From the NCBI GenBank assembly GCA_044379485.1, contig JBIPOE010000009.1, positions 1 to 64,000 of the forward strand: a stretch of 64,000 nucleotides of DNA. The letters run 5' to 3'. The position numbers and the translations under genes are program-made. The notes below the pieces were generated by a model, which worked only from the letters and a program-made list of their open reading frames with translations, did not search any database and was not told where the DNA came from. Each line of letters starts with the position of its first letter. Within the stretch, counting starts at the first letter, position 1. Positions 9,256 through 16,404 of this stretch are shown here, piece by piece. The stretch is from CAMDMI01 sp044379485. GTDB lineage: Bacteria > Bacteroidota > Bacteroidia > Cytophagales > Flexibacteraceae.

Positions 9256-9286
9256 AAAGCCGGAGTTTCATATCTCCGGCTTTTTT
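9256..9286 (+). terminator. Rho-independent terminator of the aldehyde dehydrogenase gene
   Basis: AAAGCCGGAG and CTCCGGCTTT form a 10-bp stem around an 8-base loop, followed by T6. Confidence 0.9.
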
Positions 9287-9335
9287 ATTTTAGAAAACCA
9301 TGAGAACCGGTTTTCGCAAGGATAAAACCATTCAT

Positions 9336-9368
9336 AAAACAAAAAGCCTGAAGTATAATTTCAGGCTT
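9336..9368 (-). terminator. Terminator of the transketolase N-half gene
   Basis: AAGCCTGAA and TTCAGGCTT form a perfect 9-bp stem; on the minus strand it is followed by TTTTTGTTTT. It lies about 27 bases after the stop of the minus-strand gene. Confidence 0.85.
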
Positions 9369-9394
9369 CCATTTTTACTGATTTAAACAAATGG

Positions 9395-10246
9395 TTAATA
9401 ATCCACCAGATCCGATTCTAATTGACCCAATGCAGCGGCCAATTGCTCATCATTTGGTGGTATTCCATGCCATTTGTGGCTATGCATCATAAAATCGACA
9501 CCAAATCCCATTTCGGTTTTCATTAGGATCATTACAGGTTTGCCGTTTCCAAGTAAAGATTTGGCTTCCTGCAAAGTTGAGACCATTGCTTCCAGATTAT
9601 TGCCTGCCTCTTGTTCCAAAATAATCCAACCAAAAGATTCATATTTTGCCTTCAGGCTCAATAAATTTAAAATCGCATTTACAGGTCCATCTATTTGCTG
9701 GCCATTGTAATCTATGGTAGCTATCAGATTGTCAACCTTGTTGTGAGGCGCATACATGGCTGCTTCCCATACCTGACCTTCCTGCTGTTCACCATCGCCC
9801 ATCAACACATACACAGTAGATTTGTCACCATTTAGTTTTTTTGCCTGAGCAGCACCAATAGCTACTGAAAGCCCTTGTCCCAAGGAACCAGAGGCCACAC
9901 GAATACCAGGAAGATGCTCATGGGTAGCGGGATGCCCTTGAAGTCTGGAGTTCAATTTCCTGAAAGTGCCCAGTTCCTCAAGTGGAAAATATCCAAATCT
10001 TGCCAAGGTGCTGTACCACAAAGGAGAAATATGACCATTACTCAAAAAACATAGATCTTCACCTACCCCATCCATCTGAAAGTCAGAATTGTGGTTCATT
10101 TCGTGCCCATAAAGTGCTACAAAATATTCCACACATCCAAGCGAGCCACCAGGGTGACCGGATTGACAGGCATGCACCATACGAAGAATATCTCTTCTGA
10201 TTTGGGGCGCAAGTTTTTGAAGTTCTGAAATGCTTTTTGCTGGCAT
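9395..10246 (-). CDS. Transketolase, N-terminal subunit
   Basis: Thiamine-diphosphate-binding half of a split transketolase of the pentose phosphate pathway. The 283 residues contain HPGGSLG, SGSLGQGLSVAIGAA, the ThDP/metal motif GDGEQQEGQVWEAA followed by IDYNGQQIDG, and the end segment KTEMGFGVDFM. The pyrimidine-binding C-terminal half, usually a separate gene directly downstream in split systems, is not here: a terminator and a convergent gene follow. The C-half must lie elsewhere if this enzyme is active. Confidence 0.9.
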   Translation of the reverse strand: MPAKSISELQKLAPQIRRDILRMVHACQSGHPGGSLGCVEYFVALYGHEMNHNSDFQMDGVGEDLCFLSNGHISPLWYSTLARFGYFPLEELGTFRKLNSRLQGHPATHEHLPGIRVASGSLGQGLSVAIGAAQAKKLNGDKSTVYVLMGDGEQQEGQVWEAAMYAPHNKVDNLIATIDYNGQQIDGPVNAILNLLSLKAKYESFGWIILEQEAGNNLEAMVSTLQEAKSLLGNGKPVMILMKTEMGFGVDFMMHSHKWHGIPPNDEQLAAALGQLESDLVDY

Positions 10247-10331
10247 GTTTATTTTCTATGAAAGTGCAAAAGAAATCATTTTTGAGTTTTAAACTTTGAT
10301 TTCAATTTGAAATGGACTAAAAGAATAAAAC

Positions 10332-10361
10332 AAAAAAAGCAACCTTTTGAGTTGCTTTTTT
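10332..10361 (-). terminator. Terminator downstream of tRNA-Phe
   Basis: AAAAAAGCAAC and GTTGCTTTTTT pair around CTTTTGA, with T runs on both strands. It lies four bases after the tRNA 3' end on the minus strand. Confidence 0.85.
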
Positions 10362-10364
10362 GTT

Positions 10365-10440
10365 TGGTGGGGACGATTGGAATCGAACCAACGACACAAG
10401 GATTTTCAGTCCTTTGCTCTACCGACTGAGCTACATCCCC
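10365..10440 (-). tRNA. tRNA-Phe (anticodon GAA)
   Basis: The minus strand reads GGGGATG (acceptor arm), GCTC and GAGC D-stem with loop AGTCGGTA, anticodon stem AAGGA/TCCTT with loop CTGAAAA (anticodon GAA), and TTCGATTC T-loop, closing with CGTCCCC, discriminator A and an encoded CCA. The T6-G67 pair in the acceptor stem is a wobble. Length is 76 including CCA. Confidence 0.97.
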
Positions 10441-10455
10441 TCCGTTTTGGGAGTG

Positions 10456-10486
10456 CAAAAGTAAGGTTCATTTTTCAATCTCCAAA
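10456..10486 (-). promoter_or_regulatory. Promoter of tRNA-Phe
   Basis: On the minus strand TTTG (10486-10483) is followed after exactly 19 bases by TACTTTTG (10463-10456), an excellent match to the Bacteroidota consensus. The box ends 15 bases before the mature tRNA 5' end. Confidence 0.8.
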
Positions 10487-10529
10487 TCGTTTTTAATATT
10501 TATGTTGCAGCAGTTTTAGTACCTACCAA

Positions 10530-11849
10530 ATGATAAGCCAGATAATATTTGCTATTGTATTGATTTTCATGGGTTTTCTCATCCAAAAGAGAATCAGATT
10601 TATTTCAAGAAATATTAAATTAGGTCGCGATATTGACATTTCAGACCGAAAATCTGAGCGTTGGCGCAATATGTTTCTTCTGGCAATGGGCCAAAAAAAG
10701 ATGTTTGACCGCCCATTTGTGGGAATAATGCACCTCATTATATATGCAGGATTCTTTATTATTAATGTTGAGGTGCTTGAAATTGTCCTGGATGGCCTGT
10801 TGGGAACGCACAGAATATTCGAACCAGTTTTAGGAAGTTTGTATCCTTTTCTTATCGATTTTTTTGAAATCCTGGCCCTTGGTGTTATCCTGGTCTGTGT
10901 CATTTTTCTTGCAAGACGAAATCTGGTTTCAATTCCACGTTTTCAATCTTCGGATCTAAACAAATTTCCACGCCTGGATGCCAACATTATTTTAATTTCT
11001 GAGATCATTCTCATGAAAGCATTTCTTGGAATGAATGCAGCGGAGGCTATTTTACAAAGCAGAGGCGTGGAACATTATCCCCAAATTGGTACTTTTCTTA
11101 TAAGCGGAATGTTTAGCCCCTTGCTTGAAAACTGGTCCACAAGTTCTTTGGTATTTTATGAAAGATCCTTGTGGTGGATACATATCATCGGTATTCTGGG
11201 TTTTGCCTTGTATGTAACATATAGTAAACACCTGCACATCGGTTTGGCATTTCCCAATACCTATTTTGCCCGATTGAACCATCCCGGAGAAAGTAAAAAC
11301 ATGGACAATATTACCACAGAGGTAAAAATTGCCCTTGGATTGATGCAGGATCCCGGAACGCCACCTGCAACCGGAAGTTTTGGGGCCAAAGATGCCACAG
11401 ACCTAAACTGGAAACACCTGATGGATGCCTATTCTTGCTCAGAATGTGGGCGATGTACCTCAGTTTGCCCTGCCAACATTACCGGAAAAAAACTTTCTCC
11501 CCGAAAAATTATGATGGATGTCCGGGATCGGATTTCGGATATTGGGGAGGCCATGGACAAGGATCCAAACTGGAAGGGAGATGGAAAATCTTTGTTGGGC
11601 GATTATACGTCACAGGAAGAAATTCTTGCTTGCACATCTTGCAACGCATGTGTAGAAGCCTGCCCCATCAACATCAATCCACTGGATATTATCCTGGAAA
11701 TGAGGCGCTATTCTATAATGGAAGCAACTCAGGCACCAGCTTCCTGGAATTCTATGTTTAGCAATCTGGAAAACAACGGCGCACCCTGGGCCATGCCAAG
11801 TTCGGACCGTGGGAAATGGATTGACAAGGCAAAAGAACCAAATAGTTGA
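10530..11849 (+). CDS. Membrane-anchored 4Fe-4S dicluster protein (HdrC/NarI-like fusion)
   Basis: Electron-transfer protein of 439 residues. The N-terminal 250 residues contain about five membrane helices (for example IIFAIVLIFMGFLI, MHLIIYAGFFIINV, ILALGVILVCVIFLA), resembling the cytochrome-b-like part of heterodisulfide-reductase membrane subunits. The soluble C-terminal part holds two ferredoxin motifs, CSECGRCTSVCP and CTSCNACVEACP. In other Bacteroidota as I know them this gene precedes a cysteine-rich CCG-domain (HdrB-like) gene; here lysS follows instead. Substrate unknown. Confidence 0.85.
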   Translation: MISQIIFAIVLIFMGFLIQKRIRFISRNIKLGRDIDISDRKSERWRNMFLLAMGQKKMFDRPFVGIMHLIIYAGFFIINVEVLEIVLDGLLGTHRIFEPVLGSLYPFLIDFFEILALGVILVCVIFLARRNLVSIPRFQSSDLNKFPRLDANIILISEIILMKAFLGMNAAEAILQSRGVEHYPQIGTFLISGMFSPLLENWSTSSLVFYERSLWWIHIIGILGFALYVTYSKHLHIGLAFPNTYFARLNHPGESKNMDNITTEVKIALGLMQDPGTPPATGSFGAKDATDLNWKHLMDAYSCSECGRCTSVCPANITGKKLSPRKIMMDVRDRISDIGEAMDKDPNWKGDGKSLLGDYTSQEEILACTSCNACVEACPININPLDIILEMRRYSIMEATQAPASWNSMFSNLENNGAPWAMPSSDRGKWIDKAKEPNS

Positions 11850-11858
11850 ATTAAATTT

Positions 11859-11886
11859 CCTCTCCTTTGGGGAGGCTAGGTGGGGC
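11859..11886. repeat. Short palindromic intergenic repeat
   Basis: CCTCTCC and GGGGAGG pair around TTT, followed by CTAGGTGGGGCC. This CTCC-TTTGG-GGAG type of hairpin is a recurrent intergenic sequence in Bacteroidota genomes as I recall; only one copy is visible here, so repetition is not shown by this window. It may also act as a weak terminator for the Fe-S gene. Confidence 0.45.
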
Positions 11887-11895
11887 CAATTTTCT

Positions 11896-11903
11896 TACCT
11901 TTG
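11896..11903 (+). promoter_or_regulatory. Probable -7 box of lysS
   Basis: TACCTTTG followed by CGG matches TAnnTTTG and ends 32 bases before the lysS ATG. A -33 box at the right spacing is not clear. Confidence 0.6.
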
Positions 11904-11935
11904 CGGCCCAATAGAAAAATCTATCCGCAATTTTT

Positions 11936-13666
11936 ATGCAGTTAAGCGATCTGGAAATTCAAAAAAGAGACAAGAAAACACAACTTGAGGCCTTGGGCAT
12001 CAATCCATATCCAGCTGAAACATTTGAAGTAAATGTGACAGCTGCCGACATTTCAAAAAACTATGAACGTCGTAAAATGGATTATAAACATGTGATGATT
12101 GCAGGCCGCTTAATGGGTTTCCGGATCATGGGTTCTGCTTCATTTGCTGAGCTTCAGGATGCTACGGGTAGAATCCAATTGTATTTCAAGAGGGATGATC
12201 TTTGTCCGGACGAGGATAAAACCTTGTACAATACAGTCTTCAAAAAACTGCTGGACATTGGTGATTTTATTGGTGTGGAAGGTTATGTTTTCACTACCCA
12301 AACGGGTGAGATTTCCATCCATGTTACTGCTTTTAAGATTTTAAGTAAATCGCTTAGACCATTGCCTATCGTTAAAAGAGAAATCGACGAAAATGGTAAA
12401 GAGATTGTGCATGATGAGTTCAGTGATCCGGAATTGCGATATCGCCAACGGTATGTGGATCTTATTGTGAATCCACATGTGCGGGAGACCTTTAAAAAGA
12501 GAACCCAACTCACAAATTCCATGCGCCAGTATCTCAATGGAAAGGGTTATATGGAAGTGGAAACGCCGATTCTACAGCCCATTTACGGAGGTGCAGCTGC
12601 CCGTCCTTTCAAAACCCACCACAATACTTTGGATATGACGCTTTACCTGCGCATTGCCAATGAGTTGTATCTCAAAAGATTAATCGTAGGAGGATTTGAA
12701 GGCGTGTATGAATTTTCAAAGGATTTTAGAAATGAAGGCATGAGCCGGTTCCACAATCCGGAGTTTACACAGATAGAATTGTATGTAGCCTACAAAGACT
12801 ACATCTGGATGATGGATCTGGTTGAAGAAATGGTTGAAAAAGTGGCAATGGATCTCCACGGTAAAACTGAAGTTCAGGTTGGTGAGCACATCATCAACTT
12901 TCAAAGACCATGGAAAAGGATCACCATGTTTGACTCCATCAAAGAATTTACAGGAATAGATATCAGCAATCAGGATGAAAACGCATTGGTTGAAACTTGC
13001 AAAACCCTTGATATTGAAGTAGATAAGTCAATGGGAAAAGGGAAGTTGATTGACGAAATCTTTGGAGCCAAATGTGAACCATTCTTAATCCAACCTACTT
13101 TTATTACGGATTATCCAGTTGAAATGTCACCGCTTGCAAAAAAGCACCGCTCAAAACCAGGCCTGGTAGAAAGGTTTGAAGCAGTTTGCAATGGCAAAGA
13201 AATTTGTAATGCCTTCTCAGAATTGAACGATCCCATAGACCAACGTGCACGTTTTGAGGAGCAGTTGGAACTAGGCAAAAGAGGCGATACAGAAGCCATG
13301 ATTTTAGACGAGGACTTCCTTCGGGCTCTTGAGTATGGCATGCCACCTACGGCAGGTTTGGGTATAGGCATCGACCGCCTCACCATGATTTTGACAAATT
13401 CTCCAACCATTCAGGAGGTTTTGTTTTTTCCGCAAATGAAACCAGAAAAGCAGCTAACTATGCCAACTTCTAAAGATTATGAAGAACTTGGCGCAAGTGC
13501 TGGCATTTCTAAAATGTTGACAGCCATGAATTTTCCAAGCATCGAAGATTTTAAAAAAGGAAATCCTAATAAAATATTCAACGATATGGGCGGTCTTAGA
13601 AAAAAGTTGAAAGTGGAGGAATCATTGCCAACTTTGGATCAGTTGAAAGGCTGGATGGGATTGTAA
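11936..13666 (+). CDS. lysS: Lysyl-tRNA synthetase, class II
   Basis: Charges tRNA-Lys. The 576-residue protein has an N-terminal OB-fold anticodon-binding domain (about 55-150, VMIAGRLMGFRIMGSASFAEL), class II motif 2 as FRNEGMSRFHNPEFT and motif 3 as GLGIGIDRLTMIL. A C-terminal extension of about 75 residues after motif 3 (KDYEELGASAGIS onward) carries a helix-hairpin-helix-like sequence, a feature also seen in other Bacteroidota LysRS. ATG 11936 is well placed after the promoter box. Confidence 0.97.
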   Translation: MQLSDLEIQKRDKKTQLEALGINPYPAETFEVNVTAADISKNYERRKMDYKHVMIAGRLMGFRIMGSASFAELQDATGRIQLYFKRDDLCPDEDKTLYNTVFKKLLDIGDFIGVEGYVFTTQTGEISIHVTAFKILSKSLRPLPIVKREIDENGKEIVHDEFSDPELRYRQRYVDLIVNPHVRETFKKRTQLTNSMRQYLNGKGYMEVETPILQPIYGGAAARPFKTHHNTLDMTLYLRIANELYLKRLIVGGFEGVYEFSKDFRNEGMSRFHNPEFTQIELYVAYKDYIWMMDLVEEMVEKVAMDLHGKTEVQVGEHIINFQRPWKRITMFDSIKEFTGIDISNQDENALVETCKTLDIEVDKSMGKGKLIDEIFGAKCEPFLIQPTFITDYPVEMSPLAKKHRSKPGLVERFEAVCNGKEICNAFSELNDPIDQRARFEEQLELGKRGDTEAMILDEDFLRALEYGMPPTAGLGIGIDRLTMILTNSPTIQEVLFFPQMKPEKQLTMPTSKDYEELGASAGISKMLTAMNFPSIEDFKKGNPNKIFNDMGGLRKKLKVEESLPTLDQLKGWMGL

Positions 13667-13676
13667 ATCCGTAGTA

Positions 13677-13770
13677 AATTTGGGCGGGAAAACCTGCTGT
13701 TCGCTTGTAGTCCTCGCTTCGGTCGTACCTCCCTCGCTGTGGGCTACCGCTGCCATCAGGCCCGTTCAGC
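13677..13770. repeat. GC-rich palindromic interspersed repeat unit (candidate)
   Basis: An island clearly richer in GC than its surroundings lies between lysS and aroA. It contains GGGCGGG near the left end, CGCTTCGGTCGTACC in the middle, and GGGCTACCGCTGCCATC followed by GGCCCG near the right end, with several short inverted repeats. This CTTCGGTCGTACCTC/GGGCTACCGCT pattern resembles interspersed repeats I know from Flavobacteriia and Cytophagia genomes. It has no coding potential. Only one copy is visible here. Confidence 0.5.
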
Positions 13771-13819
13771 ATTGGTCAAAACGAGTTGTAAATAAAAAGA
13801 GGGCTAACGTAGTTTGAAA

Positions 13820-15067
13820 TTAGGAATGACCAATTTCAAACCCAGCCTTCCCCAGTTCCCTCCAAAAATCTGGATATGATTTTTCAACCACGTCTGGATT
13901 TTCAATTTCAATTCCCTCCTTAAAAACAATGGCAAAAATACTGAGTGCCATGGCCATGCGGTGGTCTTTGTAAGTAGAAAAAGCTGAATTTGGTTTTGTG
14001 AGCTTTTGATTTCCAGCAATGTAGCAAGTTCCCTCTTTTTCATTTATTTCAATTTCAATACCTATTTTTTTAAGTTCAGTTTTCATGGCCAGCAATCGGT
14101 TGGTTTCCTTTATCGCCAGCGAATGTAAACCAGTAAAATAAGCTTCAACACCAGTGGCTGCACAAAGTGCAATTATAGTTTGCCCTTGGTCAGGGATATT
14201 TAAAAAATCCAGTTCCATACGGCCTACATATTTCGGGTTTTCTTTCTTTTCAATAAGTAGATTTTGCCCTGAAAAAGAGCTTTTTATTCCCCAATTTTCA
14301 AAAACAGATTGAATGGCTGAATCTCCTTGAAAAGACCCTTTGAAAAGATTTGCCAAAGTCAAACAGGATTCTAAAGGCATCAGGGCCAACATGGCATACC
14401 AATAAGCAGCTGCAGACCAATCAGATTCTATAGAAACTTCTTTTTGCTGAAACTCCTGGTTTGGAATTGAAATAAGTTTTGGAGAAAAATCTCCTTGAAT
14501 ACCAATTCTTTGCATTAGATTCCAGGTGAGCTCCAGATATGGCCATGATGCCACAACATCACCCAAAAGTTTTATTTTTATACCATTGGGCAAGGAAGGC
14601 CCAGACATCATCAATGCTGATATGTATTGGCTGCTAACTGTTCCATCTATTTCAATTTCTGAAACTCCCGAATGTCGAAATCCATTAAATTGCAATGGTG
14701 GATATCCTTCATTGCCTATATAAGAAGTTTCGGCCCCCAGCTTTCGCAATGCATCAACCAACAATTGAATTGGCCTTTCCTTCATGCGTTCAGATCCTGT
14801 AAGAACAGCTTTTTTTCCACTTACCGCAAGATAAGCGGTCATAAACCGAAAGGAAGTGCCAGCATCCCCGGCATCAAAAACATTGGTTTCATTTTCAACC
14901 AGTTTTTGTAAAATCCTTGTATCCTTTGCATTGGATAAATTACTGATTTGAATCTTTCCTCCAGAGAATAAATTAAGAATTAAAGCCCTGTTGCTTTCAC
15001 TTTTGGAGGCAGGTAAAATGGGTGAACCCTCGAGTGGACCAGTAAATTTCAGATGTAAGTTTGACAT
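13820..15067 (-). CDS. aroA: 5-Enolpyruvylshikimate-3-phosphate synthase
   Basis: Sixth step of the shikimate pathway. The protein has the expected family segments: the N-terminal SKSESNRALIL, GDAGTSFRFMTA (LxNAGTxxR-like), SSQYISALMM, IESDWSAAAYW, and YKDHRMAMAL near the end. ATG 15067 (MSNLHLKF) is chosen over a TTG 21 bases upstream, because that TTG lies in the T-run of the porV terminator. From 15067 it is 415 residues, slightly shorter than typical EPSP synthases. Confidence 0.93.
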   Translation of the reverse strand: MSNLHLKFTGPLEGSPILPASKSESNRALILNLFSGGKIQISNLSNAKDTRILQKLVENETNVFDAGDAGTSFRFMTAYLAVSGKKAVLTGSERMKERPIQLLVDALRKLGAETSYIGNEGYPPLQFNGFRHSGVSEIEIDGTVSSQYISALMMSGPSLPNGIKIKLLGDVVASWPYLELTWNLMQRIGIQGDFSPKLISIPNQEFQQKEVSIESDWSAAAYWYAMLALMPLESCLTLANLFKGSFQGDSAIQSVFENWGIKSSFSGQNLLIEKKENPKYVGRMELDFLNIPDQGQTIIALCAATGVEAYFTGLHSLAIKETNRLLAMKTELKKIGIEIEINEKEGTCYIAGNQKLTKPNSAFSTYKDHRMAMALSIFAIVFKEGIEIENPDVVEKSYPDFWRELGKAGFEIGHS

Positions 15068-15086
15068 TTGGTTTCTAATAAAGGGC

Positions 15087-15122
15087 AAAAAAAATCCCTT
15101 TCAATTGTTTGAAAGGGATTTT
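15087..15122 (-). terminator. Terminator of porV
   Basis: AAAATCCCTTTCA and TTGAAAGGGATTTT pair over 12-13 bp around a short ATTG loop; the minus strand continues with a T run. It separates porV from aroA. Confidence 0.9.
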
Positions 15123-15141
15123 CATATAAAAAATTTTAAAA

Positions 15142-16338
15142 CTATTCAGCCCCAGGACCAGAAGCTTTGTCTGTTACTGACTCTTCTTTCTTTGGAAGAT
15201 TCAAATCGAAAAGCAATGAAAATCGAAGGGTTTCAGCCAATGGATGGTTGCTTTGTACTGGTAATAAATAGGCAAAATCTAATCCAAATGTTTGGTATCG
15301 GATACCAACTCCAGCTGTGAAATACTTCCTGTTTCCCTTGTTTTTACTTTCATGAAAGTAGCCACCACGAACTGCAAACTGGTTATCATACCAATATTCT
15401 ACACCTCCACCTATCATCAATTCCTGCATTTTTTCGCTAAAACCATCAGGAGCTTTATGTAAAGATTGAACCATGCCACCTATCCAGGTATCATCAATTT
15501 TATCTGTAGAATCCCTTGCTGGGGTTGGAACCAATGTTTTTCCAATATCAAAAGTGAAGGTAACCTTGTTGTAAGGATCTAGTTCCATTGTAAGCGCCGG
15601 ACCAAATCGTAATGTAGAGGGAATAAAATCTCTTCTGTTGTCATCAGTATAAGAAATTTTAGGGCCCATGTTGCTAAGAGTCAAGCCAAAAGCAAATTGT
15701 GCTGGATTTCCACCCAAACTAATTTCTTTGTTATAAAACATACCCAAATCAACCGCCACGCTATTTGCTGGCCTGGCTCTGGTTGCATCTCCAGGTCCAG
15801 AAAAAGAACCAGCAAGATTAGAATGGAAGTATTTAAGACCTACTCCCAAACTTAAAGTCTTGGATAAAACTCTGGAGTAGGTCGGGCAAATTGCAAATTC
15901 ATTTGGGTTGAGTGTACCAATGTTTCCACCAGTAATATCCGTCATCTGAATGCTTCCGAGGTTAAAATAGGTAAAGCCTAAACCAACTGCACTCTGTTTG
16001 TTGATTTTATAAAATCCACTTAAATATCCAAGATAAACGTCGTTTACACCAAGGCCTTTTAACCAGGGGCTTACAGAAACGGAGCCTCCAATATCTTTGT
16101 TAACAGTAGCCAGCTTACCCGGATTCCAGAAAACTGAATTTTGGTCAGCTGATAGTGCAGATCCTGCATCCCCCAAGGCGGCTGATCGGGCATCAGGCGT
16201 TATTCCTAAAAATGGAACAGCCGTAGTAATTACCCTAAATTCATTTACCTGCCCAGTAGCGTTTGTTTGAGCCCATAAAGACTGAAAGTAAAAGGAGGAT
16301 AAAATACCGGCTCCTAAAAATATTGATCTCTTAATCAT
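15142..16338 (-). CDS. porV: T9SS outer-membrane shuttle protein PorV (LptO)
   Basis: FadL-like 14-strand outer-membrane barrel that carries cargo from the T9SS translocon to the PorU attachment complex. The 398 residues start with a signal peptide (SIFLGAGILSSFYF, AQTNA) and continue with the family segment AVPFLGITPDARSAALGDAGSAL. Repeated amphipathic strands follow, and the end SLLFDLNLPKKEE has a short polar tail. It lies 66 bases downstream of porU, the usual Bacteroidota order. Confidence 0.95.
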   Translation of the reverse strand: MIKRSIFLGAGILSSFYFQSLWAQTNATGQVNEFRVITTAVPFLGITPDARSAALGDAGSALSADQNSVFWNPGKLATVNKDIGGSVSVSPWLKGLGVNDVYLGYLSGFYKINKQSAVGLGFTYFNLGSIQMTDITGGNIGTLNPNEFAICPTYSRVLSKTLSLGVGLKYFHSNLAGSFSGPGDATRARPANSVAVDLGMFYNKEISLGGNPAQFAFGLTLSNMGPKISYTDDNRRDFIPSTLRFGPALTMELDPYNKVTFTFDIGKTLVPTPARDSTDKIDDTWIGGMVQSLHKAPDGFSEKMQELMIGGGVEYWYDNQFAVRGGYFHESKNKGNRKYFTAGVGIRYQTFGLDFAYLLPVQSNHPLAETLRFSLLFDLNLPKKEESVTDKASGPGAE

Positions 16339-16404
16339 TTGTTGTTTTTAATAATTGGGTGTAGAAAAATTCAATAGGCTGTTTTCTTCCTTAAAGTGCA
16401 AAGA

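Noticed and set aside
8756..9271. Long open frame on the minus strand opposite the aldehyde dehydrogenase
   Set aside because: It is antisense to a gene with all catalytic residues, and its translation has no family features.
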